DNA from: Nonomuraea polychroma
GTDB lineage: Bacteria > Actinomycetota > Actinomycetes > Streptosporangiales > Streptosporangiaceae
Assembly: GCF_004011505.1 (NCBI RefSeq)
Contig: NZ_SAUN01000001.1
Span: 9,761,501 to 9,825,500, forward strand
DNA: 64,000 nucleotides
Direction: 5' to 3'
Part shown: positions 39,660-47,765 of the stretch, in pieces
How the letters are laid out: each line of letters starts with the position of its first letter
How positions within the stretch are numbered: the first letter of the stretch is position 1
Notes under the pieces: generated by a model
Told to the model about the DNA's origin: nothing
Seen by the model: the letters and a program-made list of their open reading frames with translations, nothing else
The model's database searches: none
Made by a program: the position numbers and the translations under genes

Positions 39660-39746
39660 ATGATTCCCGGTTGCGGTAATTGCGACTGCAATGACGTGAT
39701 GTACGAGGGGACGCCGTCGCACTGGACGCAGGTTCATGCCGAGTGA
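39660..39746 (+). CDS. 28-residue Cys/His micro-protein
   Basis: MIPGCGNCDCNDVMYEGT followed by PSHWTQVHAE. GAGGAGG lies 9 nt before the ATG, a near-perfect ribosome binding site. The Cys-x2-Cys-x-Cys cluster and the H-x5-H spacing look like a tiny zinc-binding module. It sits among other small accessory genes. A hairpin follows at 39772-39802. Too short for a family call. Confidence 0.45.
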   Translation: MIPGCGNCDCNDVMYEGTPSHWTQVHAE

Positions 39747-39771
39747 CAGCTGACGGGTGAGCTCAAGACCT

Positions 39772-39802
39772 CCGCCCGGAATCTGGAGGGTTTACCGGGC
39801 GG
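39772..39802. terminator. hairpin after the 28-residue gene
   Basis: CCGCCCGG (39772-39779) and CCGGGCGG (39795-39802), an 8-bp perfect stem with a 15-nt loop. Confidence 0.4.
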
Positions 39803-39811
39803 GGGTGTCGT

Positions 39812-40032
39812 TCTAGGACCCCGGCGCGACGAAGGCCTCCCCCGTCTCCCACGAGCACTGGGAGAAGAAGCTGTGCGAAGGGGGGATCGTCCGGGAGGAG
39901 GACATCCCAGCCGCCGCGGTGAATGCCGGTCGGCGGAGATGCGGCCGGCGGGCGTCGCCCATGTCGCTGGACAACTGGATCGCCAAGACCCGGGCCGACG
40001 GCCCAGAGACGGCCCAGGGGAGCGTCACGTGA
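39812..40032 (+). pseudogene. 3' remnant of an accessory gene ending ...DGPETAQGSVT
   Basis: The frame following a TAG near 39815 reads SHEHWEKKLCEGGIVREEDI, then AAAVNAGRR, and ends MSLDNWIAKTRADGPETAQG-SVT at 40032. No start codon or binding site precedes it, but codon bias and the charged helical content look coding. Its tail encodes the right inner repeat (39996-40017). The left inner repeat in the matching frame encodes DGPQTAHAAS-stop. So both repeats may be ends of related genes. Not recognised further. Confidence 0.4.
39996..40017 (+). repeat. inner direct repeat, right copy
   Basis: Matches 38397-38418 at 20 of 22 positions. Encodes the DGPETAQ tail of the remnant above. Confidence 0.55.
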
Positions 40033-40061
40033 GCGTTTCAGCAGCTCTTCTGTGGTGCCTG

Positions 40062-40080
40062 CTCAGTAGTAACCCTTCCC
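40062..40080 (+). repeat. outer direct repeat, right copy
   Basis: CTCAGTAGTAACCCTTCCC, matching 38276-38294 at 17 of 19 positions. It contains the stop codon of the convergent DinB gene. Confidence 0.55.
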
Positions 40081-40578
40081 GCCGTCCAGCAGCTCCCTGA
40101 TGATGTCGGCGTGGCCGGCGTGCCTGGCGGTCTCCTCGACCATGTGGATGATCATCCAGCGCAGGGTGGCGCCCGCCGAGGTGAAGTCGGGGTGTTTGCC
40201 CACGTCGTCCAGCGAGTGCGTGGCGACGATCTCGTTGGAGACGGTGCACTGGCGCTCGTACTCGTCGAGGAGCCGGGCCAGCGGGACACCCTCGACCTTC
40301 ATGTCGGCGTCCTCGACGGTCTCGTCGAACTGCGGGTTGTCGGACTGGCCGCGGCCCAGGAACAGGACCTCGAACCAGCAGTGCTCGGTCCAGCGCATGT
40401 GGGAGACCAGGCCCGCCATCGTCATGAGCGGCGAGTCGGGCAGGACCGGGCGGTGGGCGTCCTCCTCCGACAGGCCTTCGCATTTCCACTGGATGATGGC
40501 GCGTTGCACGTCGAGCCAGCCGATGAGCTGGGTCCGCTCGTCGGCTACGAGAGGAGGGCGTACGCGTGGGATGGTCAT
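40063..40578 (-). CDS. DinB family protein (DUF664)
   Basis: 171 residues, a four-helix DinB-like fold. LIGWLDVQRAIIQWKCEGLSEEDA, GLVSHMRWTEHCWFEVLFLG and TLRWMIIHMVEETARHAGHADIIRE carry the three His ligands of the family metal site. Roles range from thiol-dependent S-transferases to stress proteins, none indicated here. TACCGT 8 nt before the ATG suggests a leaderless start. Its last codons lie in the right outer direct repeat. Confidence 0.88.
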   Translation of the reverse strand: MTIPRVRPPLVADERTQLIGWLDVQRAIIQWKCEGLSEEDAHRPVLPDSPLMTMAGLVSHMRWTEHCWFEVLFLGRGQSDNPQFDETVEDADMKVEGVPLARLLDEYERQCTVSNEIVATHSLDDVGKHPDFTSAGATLRWMIIHMVEETARHAGHADIIRELLDGGKGYY

Positions 40579-40755
40579 GAGGCCGGACGGTACTTCAGTG
40601 ATGGCGGCGTCCGCACCGCGTTTTCCGCGGCTCAGGCGCCGGCCCCGGGCGCGGGCGGCATATGTCGACTCCCATCGCAACCCAAGTGGGTGCCAAGAGA
40701 GGACCAAGTGCGGGGGCGCACGCTGGGTTCCCTGACGAAGAAGAGGAGCATCACA

Positions 40756-41391
40756 ATGGCGCCCAACCTGCTCGGACTCCGCCTCACGCATCGCGCCATG
40801 CGCGGTGACACGCGCCGCCTGGCCAGGTTGATGGACCAGCTCGCGGGCGGTGACGAGCGGGCCGACGCGGCCCGGCTCAATGCGATCGCCGCGTTCGCCA
40901 CCAAGCTGTGCGACGGCATCCACCACCATCACCAGGCCGAGGACTACGTGCTGTGGCCGGTCATCGTGCGCTCGGCGGGCGCCGAGGTGGACCTGAGCGA
41001 CCTGAGCGACGACCACGCCAAGCTCGACCCGCTCCTTGAGGAGATCACCTGGTACGCGACCCGGCTCGGCAAGCTCCCGGTGGCCGCCAAACGTATGGCC
41101 GTGGCCCTCGGCACCCTCGCCGACCTGCTGGACGAGCACATCGAGCAGGAGGAACGGCTGCTCTTCCCGATCATCGCCACCTACGTGTCCGAGCCGGACT
41201 GGAACACGGTCGAGAACGAAGTAAGCAAGGGCGGCGACCTCGGCTTCGACCTGCCGCGGATCGGCCAGTACGCCCGCCCCGACGAGCTGGCCGAGCTCCG
41301 CAGGGCGGCGGGGCCCGCGCTGGCGCTCTTGCTCACCCTGCTGGGCCGCGGGCACCGGCGCCGCCAGCAGCTGATCTTCGGTGCGGCGTGA
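40756..41391 (+). CDS. hemerythrin-like domain protein
   Basis: 211 residues. The di-iron ligands of a hemerythrin fold are visible: LTHRAMRGDTRRL (His), GIHHHHQAEDYVLWPVI (H-x3-E type), SDDHAKLDPLL and LLDEHIEQEERLLFPII (H-x4-E). The C-terminus is a basic helix. Probable role: oxygen, NO or iron sensing or stress protection. AGGAG lies 9 nt before the ATG. It is divergent from the DinB gene and convergent with the PQQ dehydrogenase gene, sharing the hairpin at 41472-41499. Confidence 0.88.
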   Translation: MAPNLLGLRLTHRAMRGDTRRLARLMDQLAGGDERADAARLNAIAAFATKLCDGIHHHHQAEDYVLWPVIVRSAGAEVDLSDLSDDHAKLDPLLEEITWYATRLGKLPVAAKRMAVALGTLADLLDEHIEQEERLLFPIIATYVSEPDWNTVENEVSKGGDLGFDLPRIGQYARPDELAELRRAAGPALALLLTLLGRGHRRRQQLIFGAA

Positions 41392-41471
41392 CGCCCTACT
41401 GGCGGCGGGCACCCGCCACTGATGAGTCACCCGCACATATTTGGACAAATCCGGCGCCCTGGCCATGGGCC

Positions 41472-41499
41472 CCGGGTCCCGATGACTCCTGGGACCCGG
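41472..41499. terminator. hairpin between convergent hemerythrin and PQQ dehydrogenase genes
   Basis: CCGGGTCCC (41472-41480) and GGGACCCGG (41491-41499), a perfect 9-bp stem with a 10-nt loop, immediately next to the dehydrogenase stop codon. Confidence 0.65.
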
Positions 41500-43185
41500 T
41501 CAGGGACTCGTGCACTGGTAGCCGGAGGGCACCTGTGTGTTCCCGTTGGGGCGAGTGGCCTGGAAGCCGAACGTGGTGCTCTGGCTCGCCGCGATCGTGC
41601 CGTTGTGCCCGGCGTTCCTGGCCGTGACGGTCTGCCCGCTCACGGACAACGTGGCGTTCCACGAGCCGGTGATGGTGTGGCCGGCAGGCAGGGTGAACGT
41701 CACCGTCCAGCCGTTGATCGTGGAGGTCCCGGTGTTGGTGACCGTGACGGGCTGGATCACGTAGCCCGTGCCCCATTGGGACTGGGTGGCCGGCGTCGCC
41801 GTGCATCCGCCGGTGGTGGTGCCGCCCGTGGTGGTGACCGTGACCGTGTTGGAGACGGGGGAGAGGTTGCCTGCCGCGTCGCGGGCACGGACCTGGTAGC
41901 GGTAGGTGGTGTTCGCGGCCAGCCCCGTGTCGGTGAACGACGTGGTCGCCGACGTGCCGGTCTGGGCGAACGTGCCGCCGGTCGCGCCGGTCGCGCGCAG
42001 GATGTCGTAGCCGGTCACGCCGACGTTGTCGGTCGAGGCGGTCCACGCCAGGGTGGTGCCGGTGGCGGTCGTCCCGGACGCGGCGAGGTTGCCCGGGATG
42101 GTCGGCGCGGTGGTGTCGGTTCCGCTCGTGGCCGGCGGGATGCGGATGATGCGGTCGTCCTGGGCCACCGGAGTGCCGCGGCCGTCGCGGTTGCTGGTCG
42201 CCACCCAGAGCCAGCCGTCCGGTCCGACCGCGACCGCGCGCAGCCGCCCGTAGGCGGACTGGAGCTCGGCCAGCGGGGTGCCCGCCCCGCCGCTGCTGGT
42301 CAGCGGCACCGTCCACAGCCGCTGGCCACGCAGCGCCGCCGCGAAGAGCGTGTTGTTGGCGTACGCCAGCCCGCTCGGCGACGCCTCGGCCGTCGTCCAG
42401 GTGACGATCGGGTTGCGGAAGGACGAGTTGCCGCAGGAGCCCTCGCACGTGGGCCAGCCGTAGTTGCCGCCGGCGACGATCTGGTTGATCTCGTCCCAGG
42501 TGTTCTGGCCGAACTCGGTGGCGTACATCCTGCCTTGGGAGTCCCAGGCCAGCCCTTGCACGTTGCGGTGGCCGTAGCTCCAGACGCGGGAGCCGGAGAA
42601 CGGGTTGCCCGACGGGATCCCGCCGGTGGGCGTCATGCGCAGGATCTTCCCCGCGGGGCTGTTGAGGTTTTGGGCGTTGGCGGTGTTGCCGGCGTCGCCG
42701 GTCGCCACGTACAGCATGCCGTCCGGGCCGAAGGCGATGCGGCCGCCGTCGTGGATGGCGGCGCTCGGGACCCCGGAGAGGATCACGGTCTGCGTCTGCG
42801 GGGCGCTCAGCTGGAGCCTGACCAGGCGGTTGTCGCCGCTGGTGCTGGTGAAGTACGCGTACACCCAGCCGTCCTGGGCGTAGGAGGGCGACACGGCGAT
42901 GCCGAGCAGGCCGCTCTCACCGGAGGCGCTCACCCCGTTGATCGTGGCGACCGGGGTGGGCGTCTGGCCGGGCCGTACCTGGAGGATCCGGCCGGTGTTC
43001 CGCTCGGAGACCAGCGCGCTGCCGTCCGGCAGGAAGGCGAGCCCCCACGGAATCTGCAGGCCCGTGACCGAGACCTCCGCCCGGGAGAAGTCGAAGCCGC
43101 CCACCACCTGGGCGCGTGCCTCGGGAACGTTGATGAACAGCGCGAGCAGCGCCAAGATCAGGGCCGGAACGACACGGGCACGCAT
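41500..43185 (-). CDS. secreted PQQ-dependent sugar dehydrogenase with FN3 and CBM2
   Basis: 561 residues. Sec signal peptide MRARVVPALILALLALFINVPEARA. A six-bladed propeller of the soluble glucose dehydrogenase (GSDH) type spans ~30-365: IPWGLAFLPDGSALVSER, GESGLLGIAVSP, HDGGRIAFGPDGMLYVATGD, YGHRNVQGLAWD and NYGWPTCEG. An FN3 domain (~375-460) and a C-terminal family 2 carbohydrate-binding module (CTATPATQSQWGTGYVIQPV to the end) follow. It probably oxidises sugars released at polysaccharide surfaces, similar to AA12 enzymes. AAGGAG 6 nt before the ATG. A GAAACTTTC palindrome lies ~110 bp upstream. Confidence 0.92.
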   Translation of the reverse strand: MRARVVPALILALLALFINVPEARAQVVGGFDFSRAEVSVTGLQIPWGLAFLPDGSALVSERNTGRILQVRPGQTPTPVATINGVSASGESGLLGIAVSPSYAQDGWVYAYFTSTSGDNRLVRLQLSAPQTQTVILSGVPSAAIHDGGRIAFGPDGMLYVATGDAGNTANAQNLNSPAGKILRMTPTGGIPSGNPFSGSRVWSYGHRNVQGLAWDSQGRMYATEFGQNTWDEINQIVAGGNYGWPTCEGSCGNSSFRNPIVTWTTAEASPSGLAYANNTLFAAALRGQRLWTVPLTSSGGAGTPLAELQSAYGRLRAVAVGPDGWLWVATSNRDGRGTPVAQDDRIIRIPPATSGTDTTAPTIPGNLAASGTTATGTTLAWTASTDNVGVTGYDILRATGATGGTFAQTGTSATTSFTDTGLAANTTYRYQVRARDAAGNLSPVSNTVTVTTTGGTTTGGCTATPATQSQWGTGYVIQPVTVTNTGTSTINGWTVTFTLPAGHTITGSWNATLSVSGQTVTARNAGHNGTIAASQSTTFGFQATRPNGNTQVPSGYQCTSP

Positions 43186-43689
43186 GACGGACTCCTTGAC
43201 CGGATCGCCGTGTGCGGATGTCAGCACCGTAGGCACGCGGATGGCCCGAACTCAATCATCGTGCCTTGCGTGATTCGGTGATCTGCGACGACGGCTGAAA
43301 CTTTCAACGACGAGGGATAGCCGTTCTGTCATGAGCCGGGACGGCGTCGAGTGCGCTCTGGGACATTCACGGCATGCGGACCATGGATGGTGGTCAACGG
43401 GCGGACCGAGCTGGTCGGCGCGGTCTGGGCGGAGGTCCGCGGGACGGTCATGACGGGAACGACCGGTGATCGCCTGGGAGGACGGCACGGCGACCTGTCC
43501 GACGGCGACTGGCAGTTGATGCTTTTCCACTGTCCTTTGCCCCGCTGACGCGTGCCGCCCCGCACGCGGCTCACCTATCAGAAAGGTCTGCCATCCACCA
43601 TTCGGTGGATTTTCCGATCAACCACATCCGCCGCGAATCCCGGCCGAGCGGGCGATCCCCATCGTGAGCTGGAAAATCATGATTGATCC
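43186..43689. other. 504-bp spacer, promoter region of the PQQ dehydrogenase
   Basis: It holds the candidate operator at 43296-43306. A plus-strand frame of 53 codons at 43387-43548 (MVVNGRTELVGAVWAEV...) has fairly GC-rich third positions but no ribosome binding site, and is not called. The last ~100 bp are more AT-rich and contain the probable promoter of the ABC/two-component operon. Confidence 0.5.
43296..43306. promoter_or_regulatory. palindrome TGAAACTTTCA, LacI-type hydrolase operator
   Basis: A perfect 5-bp dyad around one central C. The core GAAACTTTC is the palindrome described upstream of Streptomyces xylanase and other secreted polysaccharide-degradation genes. It lies 111 bp upstream of the start of the CBM2-bearing dehydrogenase gene. 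Confidence 0.6.
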
Positions 43690-44607
43690 ATGGCAGTCAT
43701 CGACGTCACCGACCTCACCAAGAGGTACGCGGGCCACACCGTACTGAACGGCATCTCGTTCTCCGTCGAGGAAGGCGAGATCTTCGGCCTCCTCGGCCCT
43801 AACGGCACCGGCAAGACCACCACCGTGGAATGTGTGGAGGGCTTGCGGCGCGCCGACAGCGGTTCGATCCGGGTGCTCGGCCTCGACCCGGTCAGGGACG
43901 GCCGCCAGCTGCGCGAGCGCATCGGGGTGCAGCTCCAGCACACCCAGCTGCCCGAGAACATCAAGGTCTGGGAGGCCCTCGACCTGTACGCCTCGTTCTA
44001 CGCCAAGCCGCGGGACTGGCGCGAGCTGCTGGAGGAGTGGGGCCTGGCCGACAAACGCAACGCCCGCTTCGGCAAGCTGTCGGGCGGCCAGAAGCAGCGG
44101 CTGTTCATCGCGCTCGCCCTGGTGGGCAGCCCGCGGGTGGCGTTCCTCGACGAGCTCACCACCGGGCTCGACCCGCAGGCCCGCCGTGCCACCTGGGAGC
44201 TGATCAAGAAGGTACGGGCGTCCGGCGTGACCGTGGTCCTGGTCAGCCACTTCATGGACGAGGTGGAGGAGCTCTGCGACCGCGTCGCGGTCTTCGACCG
44301 GGGCCGCATCGCGGCGACCGGCACCCCGCAGGAGCTGATCGACGCGATCGACGCCGAGCACCGGATGCGGTTCACGCTGATGGCCGGGGACACCAGCGAC
44401 CCGGCCGCCCTGCTGCGAGACCTGCCCGGCGTGTCGAGCGTGACCCGCGACGGCAACCAGGTGACCGTCACCGGCCGGGGCGACTTCGCCACCGCCGTCA
44501 CCTCGGCCCTGGCCCGCAACCTCATCCCGGTCGCCGACCTGCGCATCGACAAGCGCACGCTCGACGACGCGTTCCTCGCCCTGACCGGCCGCTCGTTCCA
44601 CCTCTGA
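43690..44607 (+). CDS. ABC transporter ATP-binding protein
   Basis: 305 residues, drug/antibiotic-exporter (DrrA/CcmA-like) class. Walker A GPNGTGKTTT, Q-loop QLQHTQLPE, signature LSGGQKQR, Walker B VAFLDELTTGLDP (Leu in place of the usual Pro after Glu) and H-loop SHFMDE. The C-terminal ~85 residues form the accessory domain of this class. It is first of a four-gene plus-strand operon: ATPase, permease, sensor kinase, LuxR regulator. Confidence 0.95.
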   Translation: MAVIDVTDLTKRYAGHTVLNGISFSVEEGEIFGLLGPNGTGKTTTVECVEGLRRADSGSIRVLGLDPVRDGRQLRERIGVQLQHTQLPENIKVWEALDLYASFYAKPRDWRELLEEWGLADKRNARFGKLSGGQKQRLFIALALVGSPRVAFLDELTTGLDPQARRATWELIKKVRASGVTVVLVSHFMDEVEELCDRVAVFDRGRIAATGTPQELIDAIDAEHRMRFTLMAGDTSDPAALLRDLPGVSSVTRDGNQVTVTGRGDFATAVTSALARNLIPVADLRIDKRTLDDAFLALTGRSFHL

Positions 44608-44619
44608 GGAGATCCCGGC

Positions 44620-45324
44620 ATGACCGTCATCGCCAAGCTCACCACTGTCGAGCTCAAGCTGCTGGCACGCGAGCCCGGCTCGATCTTCACGATCCTCATC
44701 CCGCTGTTCATCCTGGTCGTCTTCGGCAGCTCGATCTCTCCGGGAGACACGGTGCTCCTGCCGATGACGCTGGCGATCGCCGTGGGCCTCGTGGGCCTCT
44801 ACCAGTTGCCGACCACTCTGGCCACGTACCGGGAACGGGGTATTCTGCGTCGCCTCTCCACCACTCCGGTACGCCCGGGGAGCATGCTGGTGGTGCAGCT
44901 CATCCTCCAACTCGTCCTCGCGTTGACCGCCTGTGCCCTGCTGCTCGCCGTCGCTGGCACCGTCCTGAGCGCGCACGTGCCCACTCAGGTGGCGCCGTTC
45001 GCCGCCGTTTTCCTCATGGGCACGGCCGCGATGTTCGCCATCGGCCTGTTGATCGCTGCTCTGGCGGCGAACGGGCGCACGGCCAACGGGGTGGGCGTGA
45101 TGTTGTACTTCCCGATGGCGTACCTGGCCGGTTTGATCCAGCCCGTCGATCAGATGCCCGTTATCCTGGCGCGTATCGGTGAATTCACCCCCTTGGGCGC
45201 TTTTCGGCGGACTCTTCAGGACGTCTGGGCGGGTGTGTCGCCTGACCTCCTGCTGCTGGGTGTCATGGCCGCGTACGCGGTGCTCATCAGCCTCGCCGCA
45301 GCCAAGTTCTTCCGCTGGGAGTGA
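44620..45324 (+). CDS. ABC-2 type permease
   Basis: 234 residues, six predicted TM helices (from IFTILIPLFILVVFGS to LLLGVMAAYAVLISLAA). The Arg-rich coupling segment TLATYRERGILRRLSTTPV is the ABC-2 family signature. A GAGGAG site precedes the ATG. It starts 12 bp after the ATPase gene, with which it should form the exporter. The downstream two-component system probably reports on the exported compound or envelope stress. Confidence 0.93.
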   Translation: MTVIAKLTTVELKLLAREPGSIFTILIPLFILVVFGSSISPGDTVLLPMTLAIAVGLVGLYQLPTTLATYRERGILRRLSTTPVRPGSMLVVQLILQLVLALTACALLLAVAGTVLSAHVPTQVAPFAAVFLMGTAAMFAIGLLIAALAANGRTANGVGVMLYFPMAYLAGLIQPVDQMPVILARIGEFTPLGAFRRTLQDVWAGVSPDLLLLGVMAAYAVLISLAAAKFFRWE

Positions 45325-45327
45325 AGG

Positions 45328-46581
45328 GTGCCGACGGTGGCGGACACGCGCCTGGACCGATGGGAGCCGCTCCTCGAGCGCCTCATGGCCGCTGTCCCGT
45401 ACTTGCTGCTGGCGATCTCCACGGCGCTCTCCTGGCTCACCGACGACCGCCCGTGGACGTACCATCTGGTCACGCTCGGCCTGGCCGCGCTGGCCGCGGC
45501 CTGGATCCGGGTGATGATCCCCCGCCACCCGGCCGTCTACGTCGCCGGCCTGGTGATCCTGATCGCGGTGTTGTGCACGCGGGGGATATGGTTCGCCGGC
45601 TTCTTCTCCTTCACCGGCTACCTCCACTCGTGGCAGCTGCTGAACGGGAAGTGGAGGTTCGCCGGGGTGGCGGCCACGGCGGCCATCAGCATCACGACCT
45701 ACAACGGCGGGCTGCCCGAGCCCACCCCGGCCGGGATCCTCACCCACGTGCTGTTCACGGCCGCGATCGTGGCCGTGGTCAGCCTGTTCAGCTTCTTCGG
45801 CGAGGTCACGGCCGAGCGCAGCACCGAGCGTAAGAAAATGGTGGCGCGGCTGGAGGAGGCGATGCGGGAGAACGCCGGCCTGCACGCGCAGCTCCTCGTC
45901 CAGGCCCGCGAGGCAGGCGTGCTGGACGAGCGCCAGCGCATGGCGGGGGAGATCCACGACACTCTCGCCCAGGGCCTGACCGGCATCATCACCCAGCTCC
46001 AGGCAGCCGTGCGAGCCGAGGCCGATCCCTCTGCCTGGCGGCGGCACATCGACAACGCCGTGCAACTGGCCCGCGAGAGCCTCGCCGAGGCCCGCAGGTC
46101 CGTGCACGCCGTGGGACCCGGGCCGCTGGAGGCCGCCCCGCTGCCCGACGCGCTCGCGGAGATCGCCACTGGGTGGTCGGAGTTGAACGGCGTACGTGTG
46201 GAAGTCACCACTACCGGCACCGTCCGCGCCCTCCATCCGGAGGTGGAGGCCAGCCTGCTCCGCATCGCGCAGGAGGCCCTCGCCAACATCGCCAAGCACG
46301 CAGGGGCGTCGCGCGTCGGGGTCACGCTGTCGTACATGGAAGATGTGATCACCCTGGACGTACGCGACGACGGAGCCGGCTTCGATCCGGCGCGGGCTCT
46401 GGACGGCGGCGGCTTCGGCCTGGCGTCGATGCGTAAGCGGGTCACCCGCCTTGCCGGACGATTCGAGATCGAATCCGAGCCGGGCGCGGGCACGGCGATC
46501 TCCGCTGCCATCCCCGCCATACTCAAGGAGCCCTCCGAGGAGCGCTCGAAGGAGACATTCAAGGAGACCCCGAGTGCCTGA
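45328..46581 (+). CDS. NarL-type sensor histidine kinase
   Basis: 417 residues. About six TM helices in residues 20-165 without a large external loop suggest intramembrane sensing. A coiled coil then leads to HisKA_3 with the phosphoacceptor in ERQRMAGEIHDTLAQGLTGII, and HATPase with EALANIAKHAG, DDGAGFD and GGFGLASMRKR. The GTG at 45328 is 3 bp after the permease stop. The 3' end overlaps the regulator gene by 8 bp. Confidence 0.92.
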   Translation: MPTVADTRLDRWEPLLERLMAAVPYLLLAISTALSWLTDDRPWTYHLVTLGLAALAAAWIRVMIPRHPAVYVAGLVILIAVLCTRGIWFAGFFSFTGYLHSWQLLNGKWRFAGVAATAAISITTYNGGLPEPTPAGILTHVLFTAAIVAVVSLFSFFGEVTAERSTERKKMVARLEEAMRENAGLHAQLLVQAREAGVLDERQRMAGEIHDTLAQGLTGIITQLQAAVRAEADPSAWRRHIDNAVQLARESLAEARRSVHAVGPGPLEAAPLPDALAEIATGWSELNGVRVEVTTTGTVRALHPEVEASLLRIAQEALANIAKHAGASRVGVTLSYMEDVITLDVRDDGAGFDPARALDGGGFGLASMRKRVTRLAGRFEIESEPGAGTAISAAIPAILKEPSEERSKETFKETPSA

Positions 46582-47209
46582 GGCCCCCATCCGGCTGCTG
46601 ATCGCCGACGATCACCCCATTGTCCGTGACGGCCTGCGCGGCATGTTCGCCGGCGATCCCGGCTTCGAGGTGCTGGCCGAGGCCGGCGACGGCGCCCAAG
46701 CAGTCGAGCTCGCGCGGGCGCTGGACCCCGACGTGATCCTCATGGACCTGCGTATGCCGAGGATGGACGGGGTGAGCGCCATCAGGGAGCTGGCCAGGCT
46801 GGGCCTCAGGGCACGCGTGCTCGTCTTGACCACGTACGACACCGACAGCGACGTGCTGCCCGCGATCGAGGCCGGCGCCACGGGCTACCTGCTCAAGGAC
46901 GTCCTCCGCGACGAACTCGTGCGCGCGGTGGCCGCGGCGGCGCGCGGTGAGGCCGCGCTCGCCCCGTCGGTCGCCACCCGTCTGCTCGGCCAGGTGCGCA
47001 CCCCCGTCGACCCGCTGAGCGCGCGGGAGCTGGAGATCCTCAACCTGATCGCTCAGGGCACCACCAACCGCGAGGCGGCCGCGCGCCTGTTCATCAGCGA
47101 GGCCACGGTCAAGACGCATGTGCTGCACATCTACGCCAAGCTCGGCGTCAACGACCGCGCGGCAGCGGTCGCCGTCGCCTTCCAACGCGGCCTGCTGCCC
47201 TTGGAGTAG
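46574..47209 (+). CDS. LuxR/NarL-family response regulator
   Basis: 211 residues. Receiver: RLLIADDHPIVRDGL, Asp in DVILMDLRMPRMDG, LTTYDTD, GYLLKDV. LuxR HTH: LSARELEILNLIAQGTTNREAAARLFISEATVKTHV. The GTG at 46574 has AAGGAG 7 nt upstream and overlaps the kinase stop by 8 bp. It probably controls the ABC exporter operon it belongs to. Confidence 0.95.
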   Translation: MPEAPIRLLIADDHPIVRDGLRGMFAGDPGFEVLAEAGDGAQAVELARALDPDVILMDLRMPRMDGVSAIRELARLGLRARVLVLTTYDTDSDVLPAIEAGATGYLLKDVLRDELVRAVAAAARGEAALAPSVATRLLGQVRTPVDPLSARELEILNLIAQGTTNREAAARLFISEATVKTHVLHIYAKLGVNDRAAAVAVAFQRGLLPLE

Positions 47210-47312
47210 GGGCCCGCGCTTCCATTCCATCCGGTTATAGATGCAGGTATTGGACGCTCCTCCGGTCCTCCGGCCAGGCTTGAGACGAGCCCAGCAGGAA
47301 GGAAGACCCGGG

Positions 47313-47663
47313 GTGTTCACCGCCTATGTCGTCGTGGTCGTCGCGACCGTCGTGAGCAATATCGCGGCGGCGATCGCCGACTTTGTTCGCGTCCCATGGA
47401 TTCTCGGCAACATGTCCAAGAACGGGGTGCCGCACTCATGGCTCTACCCCTTGGGCATCGCCAAGGCGGTGGGGGCGCTCGGTGTGCTGGCGGGCCTTGC
47501 CGTCCCCGCGATCGGGGTCGCGGCGGCAGCCGGCCTCGTGCTGTACTTCATCGGCGCCGTCGTCACGGTCGCCCGCGCTCGCTGGTATTCGCACCTGCCT
47601 TTTCCAGCCGCGTTCCTCCTGCTGGCCATCGGCTGCCTCGTACTGCGCCTCCTCTCACCTTGA
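47313..47663 (+). CDS. DoxX-like membrane protein
   Basis: 116 residues with four TM helices. NIAAAIADFVRVPWILGNMSKNGVPHSWLYPLGIAKAVGALGVL has the lipid-facing pattern of DoxX/DUF4870-like integral membrane proteins, some linked to oxidative stress. The GTG at 47313 follows AGGAAGGAAG. Not clearly in an operon with the regulator gene 100 bp upstream. Confidence 0.8.
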   Translation: MFTAYVVVVVATVVSNIAAAIADFVRVPWILGNMSKNGVPHSWLYPLGIAKAVGALGVLAGLAVPAIGVAAAAGLVLYFIGAVVTVARARWYSHLPFPAAFLLLAIGCLVLRLLSP

Positions 47664-47752
47664 GAGCCCGGACTCGGCGCCGCGCGTCGTTGACGACTGG
47701 CCTTGACCCTGTCGGGCGTACAGGATGATCACCTGATTGCCCGGAATCGGGC

Positions 47753-47758
47753 TACATT
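47753..47758 (+). promoter_or_regulatory. -10 element TACATT, leaderless selD
   Basis: TACATT fits TANNNT and ends 7 nt before the GTG at 47766. No Shine-Dalgarno lies between. Confidence 0.45.
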
Positions 47759-47765
47759 ACGAGTC

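Noticed and set aside
43387..43548. 53-codon plus-strand frame in the PQQ/ABC spacer
   Set aside because: GC-rich third positions are suggestive, but there is no start signal and the frame resembles no family. Noted only under the spacer.
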